Positions 1 to 52,459 of a stretch of DNA of 64,000 nt are shown one piece after another. Source of the stretch: Anoplopoma fimbria (Eukaryota; Chordata; Actinopteri; Perciformes; Anoplopomatidae); assembly GCF_027596085.1 (NCBI RefSeq), contig NC_072460.1:13088326-13152325 (forward strand), given 5' to 3'. The position numbers were made by a program, and so were the translations under genes. Position 1 is the stretch's first letter; every line of letters begins with the position of its first letter. The notes beneath the pieces were generated by a model, which was given only the letters and a program-made list of their open reading frames with translations, had not been told where the DNA came from and did not search any database.

Positions 1-3000
1 CCTGGATTTCTCTCTCTCCCCTTCCGTCTTTCGTCTCTGGGAGTATGGGTGCATGTCAAGTGATTGTTGAATTGAAATATTGATGTGGAGTATCAAAGCG
101 TGGCATAGCACTCCTGTGTTTCCAGAACTAACCACGAAGTGCTTTGATCAGATACTCCTGTGATCTGACTTCTGAAGTTGTTAAGAGTGCTGGAAAACAA
201 AATGCAAACAAACTTCAAGTGCTTTTCGTATTGATAAAAGTTTTCTTTGACAAGTGGAGACGCGTGCTGTCTGCCCAAGACTGGAGATTTTGGGGTTTTC
301 GTACATGCTAATGGACAAGAGATGAGGGAATTATTGTAGATTTCTACTTCTCACACACCTAGCAATGTAAACTGTAGTACAGGGGTGGGAATCATCACTG
401 AATCCTGTTGCGATATCAAGATACTCGAGTACTTAGGACAAAAATATTGCAATTCTGGGATTTGTTGTTTAAGTTTTGTTAGATTCTGATTATGTGTGTT
501 AGAAGTTTATTTAGTATGCAAATAAAAAAATCTAAAATGTAAAAACATCTGTTAGTGATAAGAACCTTAAATTAAATCATTTCTAAGCAACTAGGAAAGC
601 TGCTATCCTTATAACCAAAATGTATTCATTTATTATTGATCGATGTTCAAAGTCTTTTTCATCTTAATTGAAGTACTCTTCCAAGAAAAAAATATACGTA
701 TTTAATAACTCACAGATTTTTAACTGAGGTAGTCCTCCAGGATTCATTCATCATTGCATTATACCTGTGTGATTAGTAGCAGAAGAAGTTTGTTTTTCCA
801 TCACCCTCTTAGAAACAAATGATGTTTCTTAGAACCAAATAATATGTGTTGAAAGATACTAGGCACAGAGGTCATTTTTAGGTTAAAAAATTCTGAATGG
901 GCTGACAAGAAGCAAGGTTTGTCCAAGGGGGCTTTTACAGTTTTCCTTCTCCACAATGTTCACTGATGGAGGAGGACGTGTATGTGCACAGAGGACGTGG
1001 CATGACTGAAGAAATGCGACTGAAGTGAAAAGTTTAACATGGCGTCATGATCCATGTGATTTGCAAATTCTCCAATGCACCTCTGAGCAAGGTGCATAAA
1101 ATGAGGTAAACCTTATCAATACGCCTGATTTTAAACATCAATCTCTTTGCCACTCCCTCTAAAACACTCCTTAACAGACACATACATTTCTAACTCAATA
1201 GGAAACAGGAAAGAGGCTCCTGAATGAGGTTTCAAATTGTAGCACTGTAAACTCCAGCTGTTGGTGTTGCTCCTCATCCCAATGAAACTGAGTGTCATGG
1301 TAATCACAGCCCATATTGTCCCGTCTTGGATTTGAATGGTTAAAGAGTGAAGCCCTACAGTTAGCAGCAGTCTTTCACATGCTGTCTGTCTCATCCATTA
1401 GGCCACATTTGTCACATGAGAGCCATTGAGACATCACGGTGCTGTAAAATTGACTTTTTGACATGGCCACCAGTACAAAAGCAGCTCTCCTCTGTGGCTG
1501 CCCTTTTCGAGTGCAGATGGTCAAGACAGCTGGGACAATTTAGTGATCTGAGGCTTTTAAACTGCCCCCCAGGCATGATAAAAACAGCTTGAGGAGCCAC
1601 TTGCATATTCTACGTTCTGAGCTTAAGAGTAAGATTATGTCTGCAACAAAAACAGCACCATTTGTTCTTTACAATGAGCAAAAGGACTAAAAACCCTTCA
1701 GGATCGAAGGATTTCAGATCATTACACTATCACTAAAAGCCCTGTTGAGTTGTAATGTGTGTTCTTTTTTTCTTGTATGTATTTTCAGTTTCAGATGTTT
1801 GTGTGCTGCATCGCCTTGTTGGAATCTAGCCTGTGTTAGTTCTGTAATTGTATTTGCTGGTAGCCATCCAGTCGGAGCAGCCTTGCAATGTATGACGGAG
1901 CGGACCTGATTACCGGCAATCTCACCAGCTGTTTAATGAACACAGGGACCTCTTTCTCTGGAATGAGTTTTCCCTTGAAAACTGTGGAAGCCGTATCCAG
2001 GTCTATTTAAATGAGGTAACATGGGGAAGGTAAGCACCACCACATGAGCATTGTTTTCACAGTTCAAAGTGAGGAGAGAGTACTTTGCACTTCAAAGCCA
2101 CTCATCTGGGAGGCAGTACAGTGGGGGTGGGGTGGTGTGGGGGAGAGGGGACAGGAAATAAGAATCAGGGTAATTAACAACTTCTGCTCCGTAATAAACC
2201 AGAGACATAACAGTATACCTCTGCCTCCGAGATAACACTCCTATTTTCAAGTCCTCCACTCTCTTTTTCCTTTACTACTGTTTTTCTTTCATCCTAAATG
2301 TTCACTTTAATTAGGAATTAGACTATTTACCTCCAATGCTGTTGGAGTTACATCACACATATTCACATTTGCATAAGAGATTTGTCTCAAACGAAATCAA
2401 TGTTTTCTTATTTTAACTGCAAGATGGGCCTGCATATGTTCATCCTTTCTGAAATTATTTTTGTTAGATTATTATTTCAAGGCAGAGGCATTAGAAAACA
2501 TGTGGACAATTATGATTTATCAAGATGCATCTTTTGCTTTTGCAATAATAATTTAAGGGGCTAATTGTTCTAGTCTAACATCCTGCAGTTATTTTAAATA
2601 TAAAATATAACTGTCATCATGCCCTCACCTAAAATAAACACAGTATGTGTGATCTATTAGCACGCTGCAGCTGAAGACTGCACGTCATTGTTAGTCTGGA
2701 GAAATCTTTTGTTTCAAGTTGAGGTGTCTCTGTCAAGGACATAAAGAAAGTGTCACTCTGTCTGCTCCGTTTCATACCAATAACTGTAGAAAGGTCCAAA
2801 CCAAATGGTACAGTTAGGTGATTATCTTTACTGCCTTCAATTATTTTAAGTTGTAAAGTCTAGCAATTATAACCAAGTGAAATACAAGAACTGTTACATT
2901 TCGGTTCAAATTTAATTATAAAGTTTACATCTTTCAGTTAATTTATTTCTAAATTTAGCTGGCTCCTGCTTGAGGTATGTTTATTTAAGGATCACAGAGG

Positions 3001-4348
3001 GATCCAGAAAGAGGGAGCAGCAGATAAGTGAGGAACTAGATATTTACATGAGAAACAGGTTCCCAGCCTGGATTTAAACTCTTAACATTGTAATGGTGAA
3101 CAGACTTACAGAATGAGATTAAGCCTCAATCTGCATTTAATGGAGCAGATCTGAAGCGGCCTCTACTTGAACTCTGAAATGTGAGAATGTCACACAGGGC
3201 AGCCTATTTGACATGTCACCCACTGGTGAGAACTCTGAAGCTTTGAGTTTTATCAATTAGCTTTGTGAGGGAAAATACTCTTACTGTCTTCATAGTGTGA
3301 GTGAGCCTCACGCCTGCCGGGACGGGGAGCTGCCTGCTGCAGCATTAACAAACAAAAAGTGTGATATGTGTCATCAAGAGAAAACTAACAATCAAACAAT
3401 GAAATAAATGACTTCCAAACTAGAGTCTTTGTATTTATTCACCACTGTTCAAAAACAGTTTTTTCATGCTCATTTAATACATCAATTAAGCAGAATACAG
3501 AATGATGCACATTAACTCTAAAGCTTCACATTATAAAATGCAGAATTTGACTTAATCAAAGGTGCATGTGTGGATGGGTTGTTGGCAGAAATGTCAAGGA
3601 CAAAAAAAACATCAATCTCTCTGACCTAAAGTGTTAATACGTTGTTTCTTTAAGTCATGGAAGATGTATGATGACAACAAGGGAAATATACTTCTACACT
3701 TTCCTGTAATTATAAATTAATTATTTTCTATCTTGCTTCTTGTTTGACTTGATATTTGTTGACTTTGGCCACCTTTTGTAATTCAGAACTGCATCACTGA
3801 TTTGCCAAAAATATAAAATCCATGTATTTACTATCTTTACTTGAATTCCCACAGCAGAGTTGAAGCGGTATGCAAATACTCCCATGGTGAAAAATATTTT
3901 GACTAAGCTGGCTGTAATAATCTTAGATCTTTTAACAGACTAAGCATTTTGTTTTCGTGCAAACTGTGATCCTAAATGTAGAAAGCTGAAAGTTGCTGAA
4001 ACACTAAATGTTAACACTTTGAAATGTGTTTTTGTTTTTTTCAAAATCATAAAGTTCTGTGGGTTTATTTAAAAGTTAAAAAGTGGGAAATAACATGCCA
4101 TGCCCAAAGAGGTCCAAATAGATACTCTCAAATGTAGATATTACATCCTTTTTTTCAGAACAATTGGAGGAGGAGTCAGCTCTTGGGGTCAGCATTTGGT
4201 TGAAATTGAGTGAAATTATGAGTAGCCCACCCCTTCACCTAACAAGACCCCCCCCCCACCTCCTCCTCCTTCCTCCCACACATCTCCTCTCTATTGACTC
4301 GCTCTCCTGCATCATACCGGAGACCCCGTTGAGAGGATCTTTTCTCTC
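1..4348. other. Non-coding upstream region of sp5l
   Basis: No ORF here resembles a known protein, and the open frames are short and overlap on both strands. The DNA is AT-rich, with less AT-rich islands around 1860-2030 and 3290-3345 that could be conserved regulatory elements, though I cannot test conservation. A TCF/LEF-type core (CTTTGAA) is present at about 4017-4023, of interest because Sp5 genes are known direct Wnt/beta-catenin targets, but one such 7-mer is expected by chance. A C-rich run is at about 4248-4260, next to the core promoter. Confidence 0.5.
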
Positions 4349-4355
4349 TATAAAG
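4349..4355 (+). promoter_or_regulatory. TATA-like box of sp5l
   Basis: TATAAAG sits in a pyrimidine/purine-rich stretch 334 bp before the sp5l start codon. It predicts transcription starting near 4378-4385 and a 5' UTR of about 305 nt. The position is plausible but no start site can be proven from sequence. Confidence 0.45.
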
Positions 4356-4382
4356 AGAAGATGCAGCTCAGGCGCCTTTGAG

Positions 4383-4421
4383 ATGATCGCAAGGATTTAC
4401 TGCGCGCCTCTCTGCCTCTAA
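4383..4421 (+). other. Short upstream ORF 1 in the sp5l leader
   Basis: ATG followed by 11 codons and TAA (peptide MIARIYCAPLCL), close to the predicted transcription start, so it may or may not lie in the mRNA. If transcribed it could reduce translation of the main ORF. It is very short and could be chance. Confidence 0.25.
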
Positions 4422-4514
4422 CTTCCGACGGGCATCCTCGTCTGCTTCAACACCAAATCACCTGGACTGCTAGCACATTAGAAGTATTTAAGTAGGGGAC
4501 TCGGGGACATTTGA

Positions 4515-4556
4515 ATGACGCGGCATTTCCCAGTGTACTCTGCCAAAGTGTCTTAG
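4515..4556 (+). other. Short upstream ORF 2 in the sp5l leader
   Basis: ATG, 12 further codons and TAG (peptide MTRHFPVYSAKVS) lying inside the predicted 5' UTR, 132 nt before the main start codon. It does not overlap the main ORF, so reinitiation is possible. It could be chance. Confidence 0.3.
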
Positions 4557-4688
4557 TCATCCGAGACACGATTTGTGAGCATTTTTTTTTTCTTCTTCTG
4601 CGCTCCGAGCGGTAGTTCAGACTTTGTGCGTCGTCGCCTCCCGGCGCAGTTTGTGTTGCAGGTGCTCGAAGAAGGAGTTCGAGGACAG

Positions 4689-6180
4689 ATGGCTGCGCTG
4701 GCGATACAAAGGACTGACAACTTTTTACACACCTTTTTACAGGTTTGTGGTGTATTTATCTTTTTGACGCATGTATTTGTATGTGGATGTTTTATCTGCT
4801 TTCTTCTGCAGTGACACACTTCGCAACTTGTGCGTAACGACTGAATATGCTTCACTTGCTTGCGCTGTGTGAACATAATCAAATGTGTTTATGAGGTAAA
4901 AATATATATATTTTTTTAACATAACAGAGATAAGAAAAAGAGGCTGAACAATATCAGGACAAAGGTTTATTGAAAATTGATTCGTTTAAACTCTTTGGGT
5001 TACATATATTGACATTATCTGAACGTTTAAGTATAATGTCATTCAAAAAATGTTTATATGAAGATGAATGTTGTTTCAGAACTTTTTAGCTCAGTGGCTT
5101 ATGATGTTTGTTTTGTGTATCACCATTCAGGACCGGACGCCCAGCTCGTCTCCAGAGGGAGCACCCAACGCCCTCTCCTTCCTGGCCACCACCTGTAGCC
5201 AGGCCTGGCAGGTTGGAGGCACTATGGGCTCAGAAGGCTCCCAGTTCCCCTACGAAAGCACCGTCAGCTCTACATCAGGAATGTTTCAGCTCTGGAGCAA
5301 CGACATAGCGCCCAGCACCGCCCTCAGCACACACCAGATGACCTTCACAGTGCCTAAGGTGCAGTTCCCGGGACACATTCAGCCTGGTCTAGGTCACCAT
5401 CATCATCATCATCATCATCATCCACATCATCACCACCACCATGAGCTGCCTCTCACCCCTCCGGCTGAACCTCCCTCTTCCTACTCCTTCGAACTCTCCC
5501 CTGTCAAAGTGCTGTCTTCGCAGCCTCAGGCCACCGGCCCCTATTACCCTCAGCACAACAGTGTGGGACAAAACTTCCCCAGCTTCATCCAGAACTCTGC
5601 AGCCAGGCACCACCTGCCTGGAGGCCATGTGGATGAAGGGCAGCAGTGGTGGAGCCTACCCCAAACCAACGCCACCCCAACCAACCATCCCTTCTCCCTA
5701 GGCAGGCAGCTGGTTTTGGGCCACCAGCCCCAGATAGCTGCTCTTCTCCAAGGCACCTCCAAGGGCCTGCTGAGCTCCACACGCCGCTGCCGCCGCTGCA
5801 AATGCCCCAACTGCCAGGCCAATGGTGGGGGGTTAGAGTTCGGAAAGAAGAGACTGCACATCTGCCACATCCCAGAGTGTGGCAAGGTGTACAAGAAGAC
5901 CTCTCACCTCAAGGCACATCTGCGCTGGCATGCCGGGGAGAGGCCCTTCATCTGCAACTGGCTCTTTTGCGGTAAAAGCTTCACCCGTTCAGACGAGCTA
6001 CAGCGGCACCTCCGCACGCACACCGGAGAGAAGCGCTTTGGGTGTCAGCAGTGCGGCAAGAGGTTCATGAGGAGCGACCACCTCTCCAAACACGTCAAGA
6101 CCCACCAGACCAGGAAGAGTCGGTCTGGGCAGCCTTCACAGAGCACGGACTCTCTGCTCACCAATATCAAGAGAGAGTAA
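4689..6180 (+). CDS. sp5l: Sp5-like zinc-finger transcription factor (two exons: 4689-4742 and 5131-6180)
   Basis: Nuclear Sp/KLF-family transcription factor binding GC/GT boxes; Sp5 members act downstream of Wnt and FGF in mesoderm and neuroectoderm. Exon 1 encodes 18 residues ([18 protein letters not shown]) and ends CAG/GTTTGT; exon 2 begins after CATTCAG with [10 protein letters not shown], giving 367 aa. Visible in order: a divergent Sp box ([14 protein letters not shown], about 31-44); a His-rich run (107-122); the Sp5-type motif [10 protein letters not shown] with FELSPVKVL (123-146); a buttonhead box [12 protein letters not shown] (about 236-247); three C2H2 fingers at about 261-285, 291-315 and 321-343 with Sp-type contact residues; and a C-terminal NIKRE. 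The start has A at -3. Open frame upstream of 5131 is intron. I prefer sp5l over sp5a because of the HoxC-type neighbours. Confidence 0.9.
5395..5442 (+). repeat. In-frame CAT/CAC triplet repeat encoding a poly-His tract
   Basis: Sixteen consecutive codons encode nine His, one Pro and six His within sp5l exon 2, directly before the conserved ELPLTPP motif. The first part is an almost pure (CAT)n run, so length variation between individuals is likely. The opposite strand reads as poly-Met, a shadow. Confidence 0.9.
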
Positions 6181-6985
6181 TCTCTGTGATCCACCATTCA
6201 AGAATAATCAACAATGAACAGACTGTGTGACTTACACTCACTGCCATAGGTTGGCACTAAAGGGTGAGCATCAAGCTGCCCGAAAATCTTCTGTTGTCAA
6301 AGCCCGACTTTTGACTTCAAGTAGTACAATAAAAATATATATTTAAAGACCATTTTTAATCAAAGTTATTGTGTGCTGTTTGATGCACCTTTAAATGATA
6401 CTTGAAGCCGTTTTCAGTGATATTGTGAGTTTTGCTGAATTCAGTGTAATGTTTCCCTGAAACAAAACAGATTTTATGCCTTTAACAATTTAAGATTTGT
6501 TTGAATTTCAACTGATGTGAAAAATCAAAACATTTTCAGTGTTCATTTTGTAAATATTTTGAGAAGGATGTGTCAGAAATGAGAGAAATCACAAAAAGTT
6601 TACCTTAATGTTGTCCATATTTTGTTCTAAATAAATGTATGCCTTAGTACAGCTAAAGGTTGCTGTAAAAAAAAAAAACAATTCTGCCCTTGTTAACAGG
6701 TTCAGAATGGAAATATACTTCTGTTTCTGTTAATTAGATTTTTATTCCAAAACATACCCTAATTTGTCGGCTTTAAGGTAGGGATCTTTTTTGAAATATG
6801 AGTCTTTGATCTACAGATTTAGCTGGTCTGCTCTGAAGCAGTAATGTGAAGCACCGTTGCTCCAGATTATCAAACATTTTAAATGTTTAAATTCTTTGTA
6901 AATTATGTATAAATATCATTAACAATTTTATTGGGGTTATGGCCGCATGTAAATTTTAATAAAGATTGTCCTTGCTGAAACAATT
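6181..6985 (+). other. 3' UTR of sp5l
   Basis: AT-rich sequence after the TAA stop. It contains AATAAA-type signals at about 6328 and 6630 and the strongest at 6958-6963, so alternative 3' ends are possible. A poly-A run is at about 6668-6679. No other coding capacity is seen. Confidence 0.6.
6958..6963 (+). terminator. Likely distal polyadenylation signal of sp5l
   Basis: AATAAA followed within 25 nt by T/G-rich sequence (GATTGTCCTTGCTG), the usual arrangement for cleavage and polyadenylation. It is the last such signal before the convergent neighbour's 3' end. Confidence 0.55.
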
Positions 6986-7993
6986 TCCCTGTTTCTAATA
7001 ATGTTATTTTTTTTCTTACATCTTGGCGACTTATTGTGAAGTAAATATCTAAGATTGACTTTGAGAGTCAATGGTTTTAACTCTCTTATCTCATTTAGTA
7101 AATGTGTGAATTTCTAATGCCCCGGAGCTCCTTAAGATCCAACATTTTATTTAAATGATAATTCGATTGCTTTCAGAATACAAATGCTGCTCGTTCTGTT
7201 GTCGGTGTGAAGGAAGAAGCTTTTAAAGAAGCCCTAACATGGTGGGCTGTTCAAAGATTTTCACACCTCAAAGTAAATACTCAATCCATTGATGGGGGTG
7301 TTTGTCTCGCCTGCTGCAATCAAGTTCACAGTCATGTGGCTTTTAATGAGTGTTTTCTTTCTCTCAATGGAGAAGATTGAGTCAACAGATGCAACAGAGG
7401 GCACTGGAGAGGAATTCCCTGTGAATGGGACCCCTGTTGCTGAGACCCCCTCAGTGGTGACAGGAACTCCCTTTGATTTTGCACCCTTGTGAAAGTTTAT
7501 ACCCCCCTCCCCCCCTCCGTCCCCAGCCTCCATATATCACAGCCGTGTTACGATCGGCCCTGCTTTACTGCCCAGAATGGGGCTTTATTCAAAGACCAGC
7601 CAACCAGATGTCTGCTCATCCAGGGGTTTCTTCTCTTTGTTTTTAATCCTGTTTGAACTTTCTGCGAGGGGGATGCCACAGCAAGCCGAGTGCTTTGCCT
7701 TTGTCTTCTTCAGAGGCTCCCAAAAGTCGAGTCTAGGGACTTTCATCGGGTCTAAAGCAAAAATAATACTTAAGTTGCATTGTTAATTAAATTGATAAGA
7801 AATTAGCACGCTGTGAGAATGTATAAGGATGACAGAATTAGTCGTCATGAGGGGTAAGAAAGAACTTAGAGTATAAAATAAATCCTTAATACAGCGGAGA
7901 TATGTCTCTGTAGACATTCAACGTATAGTTATTTTATTCAAGAGATTAAGTAGAGAAATACAAACGCTGGACACAGTTTCAAAAAGACACTTT
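6986..7993. other. Intergenic spacer between convergent genes
   Basis: About 1 kb between the predicted 3' ends of sp5l and arhgef25. Overlapping open frames on both strands around 7261-7533 have no recognisable domain and I regard them as chance. A C-rich run lies at about 7501-7516. Confidence 0.5.
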
Positions 7994-7999
7994 TTATTT
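7994..7999 (-). terminator. Candidate polyadenylation signal of arhgef25
   Basis: TTTATT on the + strand reads AATAAA on the - strand, about 1.8 kb downstream of the arhgef25 stop codon. I saw no other canonical AATAAA on the - strand in the stretch between them, so this is the best candidate 3' end. Confidence 0.4.
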
Positions 8000-9801
8000 G
8001 ATATTATACAACAGTTTCTACTCAGTCGTACATGGCATTAAACAACCCTCTCCTGGTTTTATGTCCTTGCTTTTGGTTCTCTATAGTGGTATTATTTTGT
8101 ATTAAAGAAACACTGTCTGATCAGTAATTCCTATGAAAACACACCAGTTCACATTAACTGCAGATAGATTCTGTGAGATGGCTCCACTCACATCTTAGTT
8201 TAATTTGTGTAATTAATGGTATTACGGACAGATTATTGAGCAGCTTAAGCTTCATTGTGAGCACTGCAATACGAGGCCTAAAGATCTTTGGTGCAGCTGT
8301 ATGATCTAAGTAAACTAAAAGTGAAAGCCTTGTGGGGACCTCTACTGGCCACAGAGCAGAACTGACCTGATATTGACAGGACGGCCTTCTACATCTACTC
8401 CACTCTCCTCTTGTTGTCACTTAGGCGTTGACAATCGAGATAGTAACAGTTATCTACGATTGTTTTGTAAGTTGTGGCGAACTGAAATAAGTAAGAGCGT
8501 GAAACTGAGTGGTGAGCTACTTTTTTTGGCACTGTTGTCTGAGGAAGAGGGAGCATGCAGATTCAGCAGCATCACTCTGTTTATCCAGCAACATATCATC
8601 CTTCATTTTAACCAACTGAAACACTTCATGGCATATCTGGGCCAAACTTCATCTTACAAGTGGAAATGTATGATTGCCTTTATGGTATGCACTGTACAGT
8701 ATTTAGTCCATGAGGGCAAAAGCTAACAGCGATTATAGAAATGGTGCACAGCCATGACATGACAACAGTGGACTAATAAAAACAATTCATATTATTTTAA
8801 ACCAATGCAATTTTATGGACATGTGCCACCTAAACCACAAGCACTCTTCGGCCTGGAAAGAAAGTCCACCACCAAGGAGATGTTGCATGCAACACTTTGG
8901 GTCCCTTTGAATGCACCTACTGTATCTCGCAACTCCTCTGGAGTTGCCCAAAGAGCAAAAAAGTATTCATAAGTGACGTCATACTCTCAGAGAACCTCCA
9001 GGGGGCTCCCTCACACCTTTCATTTTGTCCAGATCAAACAAGGGCCGGTCAAAGAGAATAAGAGAGCGCACAGGGGCTCCCACCGCTGTGGCAAGAAAGA
9101 AAGTTCTTCACTTTCATTTGAAATTCAAGTGAGCAAAGTCCTCGTGGCTTGTTCACATCAAGTGTTCTGCCTTTCCCATTCTTTTCCACACAAACAGCAA
9201 ACTCAGTTGTCAGCAGGGGAATGACAAAATGTACTAGTCTTCACAATGGGGAATCAGGGAAAAAAAACTTGATCAAGGAAATTTACCAGAGGTTACAAGA
9301 GGTGCCAAGGCCACAACTTGCACACTCTCATGCACTCAAACACATTCACTCATCTTTGCATAAAGACGCATTCAGGCACACACTTAACTCCAGTGACCGC
9401 CCCAATTAGGAATGGATATTTCTTCAAACAAATTCCCCTTTGAAAGAGAGAAGAGTATGATGTACTCTCAAAAAGGTAAAAAGCGCTGTGTGTCCTTTGA
9501 ATTTTTTCACTCTGAACCCAGAAACATCTCACTGGGTGCTGTTCATGAACATTCGAGGTGGCAAAGGCTAGTCACCTCTAATTAAATGGCTCTCTAAAAA
9601 AAGGAGCAAAGTCATTTTATAGTTGCAGCCGATAATTCCTTCATATGTTCCTTCAGGTTCCTTAAGTATCCTCCAGAAATCGTCACTGAACCAGGTAAGG
9701 GTTCAGCCTGGCATTGACAGACAGTAGACAAGTCTTCTTGTCTCCACAGCTGTGGCGTTGGCTGCTGTCCTCTTGACCCAGGAGACGGATGGCAGCAGAG
9801 T
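8000..9801 (-). other. Predicted long 3' UTR of arhgef25
   Basis: Follows the TGA at 9802-9804 on the - strand and contains no recognisable coding exon on either strand. Assignment as 3' UTR depends on the polyadenylation signal at 7994; a variant ATTAAA at about 8209-8214 (- strand) would give a slightly shorter end. Confidence 0.4.
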
Positions 9802-49631
<39,830 letters not shown>

Positions 49632-49703
49632 TCTCCCCGAAAGGCAAACAAAACTGTCCTCAAATTATTCTCTGCTGTTGTGACCCTTTGGCTCTCTGGG
49701 TCC

Positions 49704-49709
49704 TTTATA
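49704..49709 (-). promoter_or_regulatory. TATA box of arhgef25 distal promoter
   Basis: The - strand reads GATATAAAGG, 73 bp before the distal ATG at 49631. This predicts a start site near 49675 and a 5' UTR of about 45 nt. The close spacing supports the distal exon being a real first exon. Confidence 0.45.
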
Positions 49710-50550
49710 TCTCTTGTCCTCTCTTGTTTTCTGCTCCTTCAGTTCTTGTCTCTCTGCACACTGTGCCACAATTTGGAGCCGAGTCACCGCAGACCGCCTT
49801 GTTCTAGCCTGATACACAGGAAACCTCATGCATATGAATAATTGATCTTGGAAGAGGGAGGCATGTTTCCGTCTGGACAGGAGCCTCAGAGCTCTTTCCT
49901 CCTCACCACCTCTCTCAACTGCCCCAATTCAAACACAGGTAAGCTGACTGGAGGTGTCTCTAACTGTGGCTTAGTCCAGTGAAAATATCCACCTTGTGCT
50001 CTAAATATTAGCTTCCCCTGGAAACTCAGATTGAAGATTTTCTGGGGCCTTCTTCAGCAATGTAAACCGTCGTCTTCTCAGCCGCCGCTCTGAATAAGGA
50101 GTCCAGACAGTGTGGAGGTATTTCTCTGAGAGGTTGGTCTTCTCCTGTCCTTCTGTCTGAATGCTGTAACGGTGAGCCATGACTTCAGAACTGAGCACAT
50201 CACCCACCCTGAAATCCTCCTTTCTTGTTCTTCATTGGCTATAGAGGATTACCACCCCCCTTCCCAAAACCTCTCCTCCTTCCATCATTCCTTCTCGTCT
50301 TTCATTTTTCCACCTTGTCGGCACTACCTATTTTTTTCCCCAATCTCAAACTAACTCAATCTTTTCTATATGTCTTCCTCTTTCTTTGAACTATCCTGGC
50401 ACCCTACAGTCGCTCTTCATCTTTGCCCAAGTCTCAGGCAGTAACACATGGATTGTGTGAACTCTTGAGCAGCGGGGCAGCCCCAAATAAGGTATAAATA
50501 CACAGCCCATGAGGCTCAACTATTTAAGAGACTGTCACCGATTGCACACA

Positions 50551-50553
<3 letters not shown>

Positions 50554-50581
<28 letters not shown>
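50554..50581. repeat. (AC)n microsatellite
   Basis: 28 bp of pure AC. Confidence 0.9.
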
Positions 50582-50582
<1 letters not shown>

Positions 50583-51844
50583 TTACACAACCACTTTAAC
50601 TGCTTCTGATTAATCAAACCAGTAGTGTTTGATTCTGGCTACTTGAAAGGTAATTTTAGTTTAGTTGTGTGAATGAATTCACAAATTAGACAAATTTGAG
50701 AATTATTGAATTACTATTGAAAATGCACACTGTGACATCACAGTTATGAACAATATAAAAAAGAAGAAAAAGAGTCAAAAGGGTCAAAAGAGTTGGCTGC
50801 TTGATGAGGCTGTGCTTTGGCAGAATGCTATTTTTAGCTGGTGCATGAATGAGTCCTAAAACATGCAAATAAGTTCATATTTATCCACTTCTGGTTCCCT
50901 CATTTCAAAGTCAAGTTTTTTTTTTTGAATGGGTTAGGGTTAGATGCCTGAAATACGGTTTGTGGTTAACACAAGCTTAAGAGATTTTTAACGTTAGGTC
51001 CTACATAAAAATTCAGATTCTCTTCTCTTTTGGCCTTCATGAGTGGTCATGTCGCCTTCCAAAAATGAAAAGTTATCATGGTCCCTCTCCCTACTAACAC
51101 TTTATGAGGACTGTTGGAAATACTTGCATATGACCCTTTTGCAAGCCTACGTTGAGTTGACCCTTTTGGGGGGAGTGTCTAAGTCAAAGACCGAAGCAAC
51201 AGTGAGCCTTCGGAGTGATGGCGCTGAAGGGGAAATATTTCCAGCCACCATGTTTCTGAAGACATTATCTTCTGTGTCATACCCATCGTGCCAAACAACA
51301 AACAGGATTCATGGGACAAGTACGTCCCGTGATTTCCTTTCTTTACAATCCAGGCTCCCACGTAACTGGATGAACGTCTGGTTGCATTTCATGGGCGTTA
51401 TCCCTCAGACAATATATAGCAAACAAACCATACAAATAGGGTATCAAAATAAAGGCAGCATGTGATGCAAAGTCCAGCTATGCCTGGAATATGCAGGTGA
51501 ATACTGGGAAACCCCGATGGAAGCATCTGAGGAGAATCAGGGCATGAGGGTGCACTAGACATGGTCGAAGGACTGAACGGTCATAAAATCTCATGTGATC
51601 TTACACAATGAGTAAATTCACAACATTTCAACTGCCTCCACACAGCTCTCAACATGGAGACAGCAACAGTGCTGACAGAGCTAACAGTGTTTACCTGGGG
51701 GGAAACCCGGGGGTGGGAGCTATGCTTCCGTGATGACACCATTGGTTCGGGACAGTGTCATCAGTGGTAACCGCCGAATTAGCGCATTGCTAATTCCATT
51801 AACTAGCAAGGGGGGAACAATACTCTCACATGCACTAAACTGCA

Positions 51845-52010
51845 AGCACAGCCGGTCAGGCTATGTAAAGAAAGCACAGATAAACACTGATAGCAACACA
51901 CACAGAGGGATTTATTCTCTGCTCAGACAGACATTACTCCATTGTATAGAGCAAATTAGTATTTGCTTCTATATTAATGTTACTAATTCTGCATAGAGAA
52001 CCTTTAAACA
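51845..52010 (+). repeat. Dispersed repeat related to 29195-29365
   Basis: Shares ordered blocks with the other copy: CTATGTAAAxAAAGCACAGA, CTGCTCAGxxAGACATTACTC, then GCATAGAGAACCTTTAAA here against TATAGAGAACCTTTTAATG near 29655. No coding potential. Confidence 0.5.
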
Positions 52011-52459
52011 GGAATCATTTTTACCATGTTCCCCAATTTAGCATGCTAACATTTTCTTATTAGCACTAGACACAAAGTACAGCTGAGGCTGGTGGGAGTG
52101 TCATTAGCTTCGCTGAAAGTTTTTGGTCATAAATCAAAGTATTAACAAATGACAATTTTGGCTTGATGATGAAACCAGATGAAAAGTCACCAAATAAATT
52201 AAAATTCATCCAAAGGGGAACATAAATATGCCAAAATATTACTTTCAAAACAACCATTGCCAAGATGGTATCGCCAAAAGTCAGTAGGATTCATCCTCTG
52301 GAGACTACAAATGCCTGAACAAAAGTTCACACCAATCCTTCCAATAGTTGTTGATATTTCAGTCTGTTACTGAATGCAGAAAGGTCTGAAATTCTTGTTT
52401 TATTGAACCTAATTCTGTTAGAGGCTCAAATACAATCTTTGTCATGTCTTTAACAGATA

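Larger units (their letters stand above)
49710..52457. other. Upstream region of the arhgef25 distal promoter
   Basis: Contains a short - strand ORF (50001-50207), an (AC)n run at 50554-50581 and a repeat segment at about 51845-52010 similar to 29195-29365. No confident gene. Confidence 0.5.

Noticed and set aside
5068..5130. 21-codon N-terminal extension of the sp5l exon 2 frame
   Set aside because: Intronic sequence; exon 1 at 4689-4742 with good splice borders restores the family N-terminus.
5389..5894. Antisense and alternative-frame ORFs overlapping sp5l exon 2
   Set aside because: Shadows of a GC-rich real exon; only the zinc-finger frame shows conserved domains.
50932..50942. TTAGGGTTAG, telomere-like
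   Set aside because: Fewer than two full units; too short to be an interstitial telomeric repeat.
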